A stretch of 5,200 nucleotides of DNA, taken from assembly GCA_027347125.1 (NCBI GenBank), contig DAIERC010000485.1, forward strand, positions 1-5,200, in the 5' to 3' direction. Source of the DNA: Ignavibacteriales bacterium. Its GTDB lineage: Bacteria > Bacteroidota > Ignavibacteria > Ignavibacteriales > Ignavibacteriaceae. Shown here one piece after another: positions 1 through 5,200 of the stretch; within the stretch, counting starts at the first letter, position 1; every line of letters starts with the position of its first letter. A program made the position numbers and the translations under genes. The notes below the pieces were generated by a model, which worked only from the letters and a program-made list of their open reading frames with translations, did no database searches and was not told the DNA's origin.

Positions 1-84
1 GAAGAAGATTTCGGGGAATTTCTAAAGCATCATAAGGAGAAAAAGAAAAGAGGAGAAACAAACCAAACAAAGCTTGATTTGTAA
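1..84 (+). CDS. C-terminal end of an unidentified protein (5' end outside window)
   Basis: Frame 1 is open from the first base for 27 codons and closes with TAA at 82-84. The other two forward frames stop within the first 35 bases. The encoded tail is rich in Lys and Glu (it contains EFLKHHKEKKKR and ends QTKLDL), which fits a disordered, charged C-terminal extension. The plus strand is purine-rich here, as coding strands in this window tend to be. No domain is visible, so no function can be given. It converges on the minus-strand gene ending at 139. A chance open stretch of this length is possible, so the call rests on composition and on its position at the window edge. Confidence 0.5.
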   Translation, partial: EEDFGEFLKHHKEKKKRGETNQTKLDL

Positions 85-138
85 AATTAATATAGGTCTG
101 ATTTACGCATCGGTTGGAATGATTTAAACAATAATCTT

Positions 139-534
139 TTAAATATCGACATAGTATTTTTTAATCTTTTCGAACGACCTGCTTAGTATAATGGAATATC
201 TTACTTTTATGCGCTGGTATATCTCATCAGGAATTTTTTGATTTTTTAACTGCGAAAGCCTGTATTTGTCATCCAGCATTTCAAGCATAATATCCTCACC
301 AACAATCAAACCGAATTTTGCGGCGGCTTTAATAATATCTTGCGGGTATATGCAATTGTATGCTCTGCTTTCAAGATATGTTCTGATATTTTTTAACAAG
401 TTGTCTATTATAAATTCAAACCTTTGAACAACAAGTTCCTTTTCGTGCTCTTCTTTAGCTTTATCAAGGTTTGCCTTAAAACGCTCAAAGGCGCCAAACA
501 ATTCATTAAAAGAATCTGCTAATTCTTTCTGCAT
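139..534 (-). CDS. HI0074/HepT-like HEPN-fold protein (nucleotidyltransferase substrate-binding family), degenerate motif
   Basis: This 131-residue protein is likely an all-alpha, four-helix HEPN-type domain of the HI0074 family. Members usually pair with a small MNT nucleotidyltransferase, as in HI0073/HI0074 or MntA-HepT toxin-antitoxin pairs. Family landmarks seen are QRFEF at residues 37-41, a helix leading to YLE at 53-55, P64 with DII at 66-68, GLI at 75-77, the MLDD segment at 86-89, and EIYQRI at 104-109 followed by a Tyr. The usual DRNxxSHxY-like segment, which supplies the Rx4-6H RNase motif in HEPN toxins, reads DDKYRLSQL here. The Arg-Asn pair and the His are therefore replaced by Lys-Tyr and Gln. 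No nucleotidyltransferase gene lies on either side within the window. The ATG at 534 has no Shine-Dalgarno sequence, but no better in-frame start exists. The family call is from remembered motif patterns. A purely structural role, a remnant antitoxin/toxin, or a diverged binding protein are all possible. Confidence 0.62.
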   Translation of the reverse strand: MQKELADSFNELFGAFERFKANLDKAKEEHEKELVVQRFEFIIDNLLKNIRTYLESRAYNCIYPQDIIKAAAKFGLIVGEDIMLEMLDDKYRLSQLKNQKIPDEIYQRIKVRYSIILSRSFEKIKKYYVDI

Positions 535-797
535 AAAAAAACATTCATTTACTTTTCAAAATAATTGTATATGTTAAATATTTGATGGAACAATCAAATA
601 AATATTATAAAAATTGAACTATTCTTCGAAATTTTTTGTCTAAATATAAATGCTAAACTATTATAATTAATAGTCGATAATTTTTTAGATAAATACATGT
701 GATATATCTAACGCACATAAATGGTGGAGCATATTATAAAAACATTATAACTATTTTATTACGAAAAAAGCAAAGAAATTGGAAAATATGACATATT

Positions 798-826
798 TTG
801 AATTAAAATACATCGAATCTTATTAT
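798..826 (+). promoter_or_regulatory. Possible rpoD promoter (sigma-70-like -35/-10)
   Basis: TTGAAT at 798-803 and TATTAT at 821-826 are separated by exactly 17 bases, matching the bacterial -35 (4 of 6) and -10 (5 of 6) consensus. Transcription would start near 833 and leave a leader of about 140 bases before rpoD. In DNA this AT-rich such matches arise by chance, and FCB-group sigma factors often prefer a different -7 element (TAnnTTTG), so this is only the best candidate in the gap. Confidence 0.25.
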
Positions 827-954
827 TTACATAACTAATTTATAAAAGATTTCCTTAAAGTATATTTATTTTTCCATTACTTTTATTCAAAGAAATATGT
901 TATATTTACAACTTGCAATTTTCGCATGAAATTGGTTCTAAATTAATAACATCT

Positions 955-959
955 AGGAG
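955..959 (+). promoter_or_regulatory. Ribosome binding site of rpoD, supporting the TTG start
   Basis: AGGAG lies 11 bases before the TTG at 971. This is a somewhat long but usable spacing. The frame has a stop (TAA) at 947-949 and no ATG or GTG between that stop and 971, so the site and the TTG together define the start. Confidence 0.65.
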
Positions 960-970
960 CAAAGTACAAA

Positions 971-1828
971 TTGAAGATAACGAAGCAATTTACGAATCGT
1001 GAGAGTAAATCTTTAGATCAGTATTTATTAGAGATTGGCAAGGTAGATCTTATTACTCCCGATCAGGAGATAGAATTAGCCAGAAGGATTAAAAAAGGCG
1101 ATAGATTGGCCTTAGAATCTTTAACAAAAGCTAATCTTAGATTCGTAGTGAGCGTTGCAAAACAGTTCCAAAACCAGGGCCTTTCCCTTGGCGATTTGAT
1201 TAATGAAGGGAATTTGGGCTTAATAAAAGCTGCCGAAAGATTTGATGAAACAAGAGGATTTAAATTTATTTCTTACGCCGTTTGGTGGATCAGGCAATCC
1301 ATAATGCAAGCCATCGCCGAACAGTCTAGAATGGTTAGATTGCCACTTAACCGCGTTGGCACTCTTAATAAATTAGGCAAAGCTTTTTCAAAGCTGGAAC
1401 AGGAATACGAAAGAAAACCCAGTGCCGATGAGTTAGCGGAAGAACTTGATATGAAAGCCGACGAAGTAAGCGATACTTTGCAATTATACGGTCGCCATGT
1501 ATCTATGGACGCGCCGTTTTCCGGCGATGATGACAAGAACAGCTTAATTGATATTCTTCCCAATGATCAGCAGCCTTCACCGGATGTAATGCTGATGCAG
1601 GAATCATTGAAAGCCGAAGTTGAAAGCGTACTTTCCACATTAAGTGAAAGGGAAGCAAGCGTATTGCGTCTTTATTTCGGAATTAACAGCGAGCACTCGG
1701 CTACATTGGAAGAAATAGGCGAAAGGTTTAATTTAACCCGCGAGAGAGTAAGACAGATAAAAGAAAAAGCTCTTCGTACATTAAGACATCCTTCAAGAAG
1801 CCAAAACCTGAAAGCATATTTGGGATAA
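971..1828 (+). CDS. rpoD: RNA polymerase primary sigma factor RpoD (short, FCB type)
   Basis: This is the housekeeping sigma-70 subunit, which directs RNA polymerase to most promoters. Its 285 residues lack region 1.1 and the large non-conserved insert of E. coli sigma-70, as is usual for Bacteroidota and relatives. Region 1.2 spans about residues 14-44. Region 2 spans about 46-117, with GDLINEGNLGLIKAAERFD at 74-92 and the promoter-melting/-10 segment YAVWWIRQSI at 102-111. Region 3 follows from about 118, and the acidic 3.2 finger (DDDKNSLIDILPND) is at 186-199. Region 4.2 (about 245-277) has the helix-turn-helix LEEIGERFNLTRERVRQIKEKALRTLR. The residue matching E. coli T440, which helps read the -10 element, is Met112. 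The start must be TTG: an in-frame stop lies at 947-949, no ATG or GTG intervenes, and AGGAG is at 955-959. Homologues as I remember them begin MRQLKITK, so only about three residues are missing. The gene stands alone, ending at a strong hairpin. Confidence 0.97.
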   Translation: MKITKQFTNRESKSLDQYLLEIGKVDLITPDQEIELARRIKKGDRLALESLTKANLRFVVSVAKQFQNQGLSLGDLINEGNLGLIKAAERFDETRGFKFISYAVWWIRQSIMQAIAEQSRMVRLPLNRVGTLNKLGKAFSKLEQEYERKPSADELAEELDMKADEVSDTLQLYGRHVSMDAPFSGDDDKNSLIDILPNDQQPSPDVMLMQESLKAEVESVLSTLSEREASVLRLYFGINSEHSATLEEIGERFNLTRERVRQIKEKALRTLRHPSRSQNLKAYLG

Positions 1829-1839
1829 AATATTTTACT

Positions 1840-1886
1840 CGGTATTCCGTTTCTCTGCCCCGGCAGAAGAAACGGAGTACCGTTTG
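1840..1886. terminator. Bidirectional hairpin terminator between rpoD and the convergent gene
   Basis: A near-perfect inverted repeat pairs 1840-1858 with 1863-1882. It gives about 19 base pairs with one G-U wobble (1845/1877), one bulged A (1867) and a 4-base loop CCCG. On the plus strand it is followed by a short TTT and a T-rich stretch. On the minus strand it is followed within a few bases by TAAAATATTTTA, itself a perfect 12-base palindrome overlapping the rpoD stop codon. The hairpin begins 11 bases after the rpoD stop and ends 14 bases before the stop of the facing gene, so it probably ends transcription from both. The U-tracts are modest, so efficiency in each direction is uncertain. 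Confidence 0.8.
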
Positions 1887-1896
1887 CAATTCTATT

Positions 1897-2622
1897 TCAC
1901 TCTTCAGAAATTTTTGAAATCCAATCAGTATCCAACCCGTGCTGTTTAAACAGCTCATAAAATTTTTTTTCAACAAGCTTTTTTGTTTTATTCAAATCTT
2001 CTACAAATTCTTTTAATGCCAAATCACCGCCAAATGTAAAATAATAATCGGTTAATTGATGAACATATTTTTTAGTAAGGTTTGATAAAATACCAAAAGC
2101 CTTATCGGTAGTATCGTCAAGAGCGTTCATGTTTTTTTCCTCATCCGGACGTATAACTTCCTCTTCGTTGAGTATGGAATAATCGTCGACCTTGTCTTCC
2201 AATTCTTTTAATACCGCCCAGTTGGTTGCGAGCTGAAATAAAGTATCCAGTATTTCGCTAAGTTTTTTTTCTCTTCCGGATTTAATAGTTTCTCTCGAAT
2301 CTTCGGCCGGCTTGATGTTCTGTGCTTCAATTTCAAGACGCTTCAGCATTTCGGGTAAGTTAAGATTAGAGGCGGTCTGATTAACAATAGTTCTAAATTG
2401 CAAAATTATTTTTTCGTTGAATGCAATATCGCAGTCGCTGTATATTTGATTGTCCTCTAGGAGCGAAATAATTTCATCTTTTTTATCAGGGAAGCGCCGC
2501 TGAAGGTATTCTTCGGTAAAATGAAAACCGTCGATACAGTTTAACTTATCGTCTATCATACTTGCAAGGTACGATTTTAATTTTAGCAAAGTTAAAAATA
2601 ACCCGCTTTTATCATGAGTCAT
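1897..2622 (-). CDS. Hypothetical alpha-helical soluble protein, 241 residues
   Basis: I do not recognise this protein. It is a charged 241-residue chain with no signal peptide and no membrane segment, so it is probably cytoplasmic. Its composition (many Leu, Lys, Glu, Asp, almost no Gly or Pro) suggests mostly helices. Visible parts are an N-terminal helix (residues 6-24), a segment FTEEYLQRRFPDKKDEI at 35-51, a long amphipathic stretch at 117-147, a likely flexible acidic linker around 152-166, and a C-terminal helical part (203-228) ending near HGLDTDW at 228-234. No catalytic motif, metal-binding cluster or clear DNA-binding motif is seen. The ATG at 2622 is chosen because GAGGAG sits five bases before it. 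The GTG at 2628, which would add two residues, abuts that site directly and is unlikely. The gene is convergent with rpoD and divergent from the lytic transglycosylase gene, so it appears monocistronic. Codon usage and composition resemble the neighbours, giving no sign of recent transfer. Confidence 0.85.
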   Translation of the reverse strand: MTHDKSGLFLTLLKLKSYLASMIDDKLNCIDGFHFTEEYLQRRFPDKKDEIISLLEDNQIYSDCDIAFNEKIILQFRTIVNQTASNLNLPEMLKRLEIEAQNIKPAEDSRETIKSGREKKLSEILDTLFQLATNWAVLKELEDKVDDYSILNEEEVIRPDEEKNMNALDDTTDKAFGILSNLTKKYVHQLTDYYFTFGGDLALKEFVEDLNKTKKLVEKKFYELFKQHGLDTDWISKISEE

Positions 2623-2627
2623 AAGCA

Positions 2628-2633
2628 CTCCTC
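2628..2633 (-). promoter_or_regulatory. Ribosome binding site of the hypothetical gene, deciding ATG over GTG
   Basis: On the minus strand GAGGAG occupies 2633 down to 2628, with a 5-base spacer (TGCTT) before the ATG at 2622-2620. Its last G is also the first base of the in-frame GTG at 2628, which therefore cannot be the start served by this site. Confidence 0.75.
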
Positions 2634-2678
2634 ATAAAAAGTAATTACACCTGCCGTAAAGTTATGAAAAAAAGAGAA

Positions 2679-2686
2679 CAAAGATA
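2679..2686 (-). promoter_or_regulatory. Possible Bacteroidota-type -7 promoter element for the hypothetical gene
   Basis: The minus strand reads TATCTTTG here, an exact match to the TAnnTTTG -7 element known for Bacteroidota primary sigma promoters. Transcription would start near 2672, about 50 bases before the ATG at 2622. No clear TTG -33 element is present at the expected distance, so only half of the consensus is met. Confidence 0.28.
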
Positions 2687-2687
2687 A

Positions 2688-2714
2688 TTGCTCCGATTAT
2701 AAATATATATTTTG
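2688..2714 (+). promoter_or_regulatory. Possible promoter of the lytic transglycosylase gene
   Basis: TTG at 2688-2690 is followed 17 bases later by TATTTTG at 2708-2714, one base short of the Bacteroidota TAnnTTTG element. A start of transcription near 2720 would leave a leader of about 34 bases. The surrounding run of TATA repeats makes chance matches likely, so this is a weak call. Confidence 0.2.
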
Positions 2715-2753
2715 CGCTCTTGATGAAAACTATAAGTTTTTTATGTAAATTTT

Positions 2754-3752
2754 ATGAAAGAAAATGAGTATGAAAATATGGAAAAACTTCTTAAAGACAG
2801 GATGTTGCAAAGTAACCGGAAAATATATTTAATCGGTGCTGCGTTCATTCTTTTAATAATGGTTTCCATTGGGATATCAACAACCGGAAAAGACGGAAAC
2901 GTTAAATCCGTAAACCCGGAGACGCACGGAATAGATTACAAAATAGTGCAACCGCCTCTTCCAAAAGAAATGAATTTTGCGGGAGAAAAAGTACCGCTTA
3001 AAAATTTTGAAGTAGCCGAAAGAATTGATCGGGAATTAATCGTTAATGTATACTGGCAGTCATCAACTATACTGGGATTAAAACGCGCAAACAGGTGGTT
3101 TCCGGTAATCGAGCCAGTTTTGAAGAAGTATAAAATTCCCGATGATTTTAAATATATTGCTTTAATAGAAAGCAACCTTACAAATGCCGTATCTTCGGCG
3201 GGAGCAGTTGGGTTTTGGCAGATAACCGAAGAAGTAGCAAAGAAATATGGGCTTGAAGTTAACGATGAGGTTGATGAACGATATAGCGTGGAAAAATCTA
3301 CAGAAGCCGCCTGCCAATATTTTCAAACAGCTTACAACAAGTTTAACAGCTGGACATTGGCCGCCGCGTCTTACAACATGGGCATGAACGGGATGACAAA
3401 ACAAATTGAAAGACAAAAAGTACATAATTATTACAATCTTCTTTTAAGTGAAGAAACATCAAGATATATTGCAAGAATTTTAGTAATGAAAGAAATTATA
3501 AATAATCCTAATGAGTACGGTTACTATTTAACTAAAAAGGATCTTTACCCGCCGCTTAAAACTTACCAGATTGAAATTAACACACCGGTAAACGATTGGG
3601 CGGATTTTGCTATGGAAAGAGGTATTACTTACAAAATATTAAAATACTTTAACCCCTGGTTAAGGGATACTTCTCTCGCTAATAAAAAAGCGAAAACGTA
3701 TTTGTTGGAAATGCCTGTAAAGGGAAGTATTGAGCCTGTAAAAGAAAATTAA
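2754..3752 (+). CDS. Membrane-anchored lytic murein transglycosylase (GH23, MltD-like)
   Basis: This enzyme cleaves the MurNAc-GlcNAc bond of peptidoglycan non-hydrolytically, forming 1,6-anhydro-MurNAc ends, and acts outside the inner membrane. The 332-residue chain has a short charged cytoplasmic start (1-23), one hydrophobic segment (about 24-42, IYLIGAAFILLIMVSIGIS) acting as an uncleaved anchor, a linker, then the conserved FAGEKVPL lead-in (75-82). The SLT domain spans about 112-255. Its catalytic Glu is E139 in ALIESNL, followed by GAVGFWQIT (150-158) and the AAASYNMG motif (203-210), all hallmarks of family 23. A tail with DWADFAMERGITYKILKYFNPWL (281-303, shown in part) resembles the degenerate LysM-like end of Bacteroidota homologues. 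No full LysM repeats follow, unlike E. coli MltD. No lipobox Cys is present. The ATG at 2754 lacks a clear ribosome binding site. M9 (2778) is an alternative start that would keep the anchor. The gene stands alone between a divergent and a convergent neighbour. Confidence 0.9.
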   Translation: MKENEYENMEKLLKDRMLQSNRKIYLIGAAFILLIMVSIGISTTGKDGNVKSVNPETHGIDYKIVQPPLPKEMNFAGEKVPLKNFEVAERIDRELIVNVYWQSSTILGLKRANRWFPVIEPVLKKYKIPDDFKYIALIESNLTNAVSSAGAVGFWQITEEVAKKYGLEVNDEVDERYSVEKSTEAACQYFQTAYNKFNSWTLAAASYNMGMNGMTKQIERQKVHNYYNLLLSEETSRYIARILVMKEIINNPNEYGYYLTKKDLYPPLKTYQIEINTPVNDWADFAMERGITYKILKYFNPWLRDTSLANKKAKTYLLEMPVKGSIEPVKEN

Positions 3753-3781
3753 GTACGCCGCAAAATTATACGGCGTAACTT
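3751..3781. terminator. Hairpin terminator between the convergent transglycosylase and M49 genes
   Basis: The arm AAGTACGCCG (3751-3760) pairs with CGGCGTAACTT (3771-3781), giving about 10 base pairs with one bulged A and a 10-base loop. The 5' arm overlaps the last two bases of the transglycosylase stop codon, and the 3' end lies 8 bases before the facing stop. On the minus strand a T-rich run (AATTTTCTTT) follows, so it fits best as the terminator of the M49 gene. The plus side is followed only by an A-rich tract. Confidence 0.6.
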
Positions 3782-3789
3782 AAAATAAA

Positions 3790-5200
3790 TTAATGAAGTT
3801 CTTCGGATATTTGATAAATGGGCCTTATATCAACCGGCAGATGAGTTAGCTTTTCTCTTAGTGTTTCCATCGAAGGTGACATTACATCATATTTGGCTAT
3901 AAAATTTTTTGCCTTATTATAATCGCCTGTTGCCTGAATGAGAAGCACGTCGTGTGCAAGCTCTTCCAAAGCCGGATAGATCTTATCAAAATTTACGCTT
4001 ACTTTTTGGGTAGCCGGATTATATTCATAGCCGCCTTTTTCCAGAAGGAAATTATATATAATTGCGTTTCCACCGCCGTGTGCTTCATTTATTCCAAACC
4101 TAATTGTTCTGAAGATACCGGCAAGAAAAGTTGCGTAACATTCTTTTTCATACCCTTTCGGATAAACGCCTTTACCGGTAAGAAAAATATTGTTATACAT
4201 TCCCAAAATATCGGCCTTACATTCTTCCAGGGTTGAGTAAGTTTCTTTCAGTTCTTTCTGAACGGTAGTTTTCTTGCCGTTAACGATTATTACGCCGGGA
4301 CCTACTCCGTGAGAAATTTCATGCATCAGAGTATGATTGAAAAACGCGTTGAACGTTACATCTTTTAACTGATCCGGTGCCATAACAATATTAGCGATGG
4401 GTTGTAAAAGTTTTTCGAATTTAGCTTCATGAACATTTTTAAGCATTACTTTTTTTGAGCCCTTTGCCTGCCGTACTTTTTCATCATTAGGCAGATTGAA
4501 AGCAAGCGTTTGAACGCTGAAATTAGCTTCTCCGCCGGCATATACTTCGTTAACCACAACTATCGGCGATTCGGAACCTCTTTTTTCTATTTTATATTTA
4601 GCATCAAGCGGAAGATGTGCTTCTATTTCTGTTAAGTAAGTTCCGAATTTTTTAAGCTTGGCGCTTTCAACAGGATCTTTTATTGTAACAAAACTTTCAA
4701 AGGCGGCTTTATAATTAAATAAACCGTCTTCATAAACTTCGTACGGACCGATAACTGTTTCAATTGTATTGTCCTTTAAATCCATCCACGCCATATCGCT
4801 ATCGAAGTAATTATTGCTTTCAAAAGCTGCGGCTCTTAGCGTAAGATATTTTTTCAGCGAAGGATTATCAGAATATTCAGCGGCTTGTTTTAAGTAATTT
4901 GCCGCCTCGGTTAACTGAGGCTGATAAAATTTTGAATAAGGTATTGCAACTAGTTTATCACCATCTTTTCTTATTACCGTAAATGTGGAAGTAAAAGCGC
5001 TCTCGTCGTCGGGATATTCTTTAATCCAATTATTAAACTCATCTTTTGTCATACTCTCAGGGTAAAAATTTGATCCGGTTGGCTTGGGTTCTGTCCCGAT
5101 AAACGGTTTATCTTGATCCAGCCGGTCGAAAGGGCCGCCCATGATATTAAAATATTGTAATTGTAGTTTTGATATTTCTGTGCCGGAAGCTTTTAGGGAT
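3790..5200 (-). CDS. M49-family zinc peptidase, dipeptidyl peptidase III-like (5' end outside window)
   Basis: M49 enzymes are zinc exopeptidases that remove dipeptides from the N-terminus of short peptides. Counting from the Met at 5140-5142, the zinc motif HEISH is at residues 274-278 (4309-4323), followed by GVGPG. The second motif EECKAD at 306-311 supplies the third zinc ligand, Glu. Other family-like parts are GPFDRL (3-8), NFYP (25-28), GPYEVYEDGLF (132-142) and EAHGGGNA (353-360). Classical DPP III has a six-residue HExxGH. The five-residue HExxH is the variant I recall from Caldithrix abyssi DPP III. The reading frame stays open upstream of the Met at 5142 through 19 more codons to the window edge. 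That Met has no ribosome binding site and sits inside a conserved segment, so the true start is outside and 469 residues are visible. About 90 residues are probably missing if it matches the roughly 560-residue relatives. Localisation cannot be judged without the N-terminus. Peptidase activity is inferred, and some M49-like relatives have little activity. Confidence 0.88.
   Translation of the reverse strand, partial: SLKASGTEISKLQLQYFNIMGGPFDRLDQDKPFIGTEPKPTGSNFYPESMTKDEFNNWIKEYPDDESAFTSTFTVIRKDGDKLVAIPYSKFYQPQLTEAANYLKQAAEYSDNPSLKKYLTLRAAAFESNNYFDSDMAWMDLKDNTIETVIGPYEVYEDGLFNYKAAFESFVTIKDPVESAKLKKFGTYLTEIEAHLPLDAKYKIEKRGSESPIVVVNEVYAGGEANFSVQTLAFNLPNDEKVRQAKGSKKVMLKNVHEAKFEKLLQPIANIVMAPDQLKDVTFNAFFNHTLMHEISHGVGPGVIIVNGKKTTVQKELKETYSTLEECKADILGMYNNIFLTGKGVYPKGYEKECYATFLAGIFRTIRFGINEAHGGGNAIIYNFLLEKGGYEYNPATQKVSVNFDKIYPALEELAHDVLLIQATGDYNKAKNFIAKYDVMSPSMETLREKLTHLPVDIRPIYQISEELH

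Larger units (their letters stand above)
535..970. other. AT-rich non-coding region between divergent genes, upstream of rpoD
   Basis: No plausible gene is seen on either strand across these 436 bases. Base composition is extreme: I count about 73 G or C in 601-960, roughly 20%, against about 35% in a sampled line of rpoD. It lies between the starts of two divergent genes, so it should carry both promoters. The best sigma-70-like match toward rpoD is listed separately at 798-826. A weak inverted repeat (CAATTT at 916-921 and AAATTG at 929-934, 7-base loop) lies just before the rpoD ribosome binding site. No tRNA, riboswitch, direct-repeat array or mobile-element end was recognised. Confidence 0.7.

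Noticed and set aside
916..934. Hairpin before the rpoD ribosome binding site as a riboswitch or attenuator
   Set aside because: The stem is only six AU-rich pairs with no flanking conserved elements, and such pairs are expected by chance in DNA of this composition.
1273..1563. 96-codon minus-strand open frame inside rpoD
   Set aside because: It lies wholly antisense to the certain rpoD reading frame, has a Ser/Cys-rich composition typical of a shadow, and has no recognisable motif.
1728..1976. 82-codon minus-strand open frame across the rpoD 3' end and terminator
   Set aside because: It overlaps rpoD, the hairpin and the end of the facing gene, and its sequence has no family features. It is a frame shadow.
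2623..2628. GTG at 2628 as the start of the hypothetical gene
   Set aside because: The ribosome binding site GAGGAG runs into this GTG with no spacer, whereas the ATG at 2622 has a 5-base spacer.
2696..2713. TATA-rich run as a short tandem repeat
   Set aside because: The alternation is short and irregular, and is better read as AT-rich promoter DNA.
2936..3425. Two minus-strand open frames (2936-3175 and 3162-3425) inside the transglycosylase gene
   Set aside because: Both are antisense to a clearly conserved GH23 domain and show no independent coding signs.
3952..4236. 94-codon plus-strand open frame inside the M49 gene
   Set aside because: It is antisense to the conserved EECKAD region, rich in Cys, Phe and Ile as expected for a reverse-strand shadow.
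5140..5142. ATG at 5142 as the true start of the M49 gene
   Set aside because: The frame stays open to the window edge, there is no ribosome binding site, and the Met lies inside a conserved-looking segment next to GPFDRL.

Overview
The window looks like an ordinary chromosomal housekeeping segment from a low-GC bacterium of the FCB group (Bacteroidota, Ignavibacteriota or Calditrichota-like). Three features point there. The primary sigma factor is the short form (285 residues, no region 1.1) with Bacteroidota-style regions 2.4 and 3. The membrane-anchored lytic transglycosylase is of the type common in Bacteroidota. The M49 metallopeptidase carries the shortened HEISH zinc motif that I recall from Caldithrix DPP III. 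Species-level placement is not possible from sequence reading alone.

Layout. Positions 1-84 (+) hold the last 27 codons of an unidentified gene. Positions 139-534 (-) encode a small HI0074/HepT-like HEPN-fold protein whose usual RNase motif is not intact. Positions 535-970 are a gene-free, very AT-rich stretch (about 20% G+C over 601-960) that must hold the rpoD promoter region. Positions 971-1828 (+) are rpoD, starting at TTG. A strong hairpin at 1840-1882 separates rpoD from a convergent unknown gene, 1897-2622 (-). Positions 2623-2753 are a divergent promoter region. Positions 2754-3752 (+) encode a GH23/MltD-like lytic transglycosylase with an N-terminal membrane anchor. A second hairpin at 3751-3781 lies before the convergent gene 3790-5200 (-), an M49 (dipeptidyl peptidase III-like) zinc peptidase whose 5' end lies beyond the window.

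Gene relations. The genes alternate in strand (+, -, +, -, +, -), so every gene appears to be its own transcription unit and no operon is visible. The products cover transcription initiation (RpoD), peptidoglycan remodelling (lytic transglycosylase) and peptide turnover (M49), with one unknown alpha-helical protein and one HEPN-like protein. Nothing suggests a mobile element, CRISPR array, prophage, rRNA or tRNA. I found no convincing new multi-gene system. The points most worth a second look are the degenerate HEPN protein without a visible nucleotidyltransferase partner, the TTG start of rpoD behind a long AT-rich leader, the short-motif M49 peptidase, and the unrecognised 241-residue protein.
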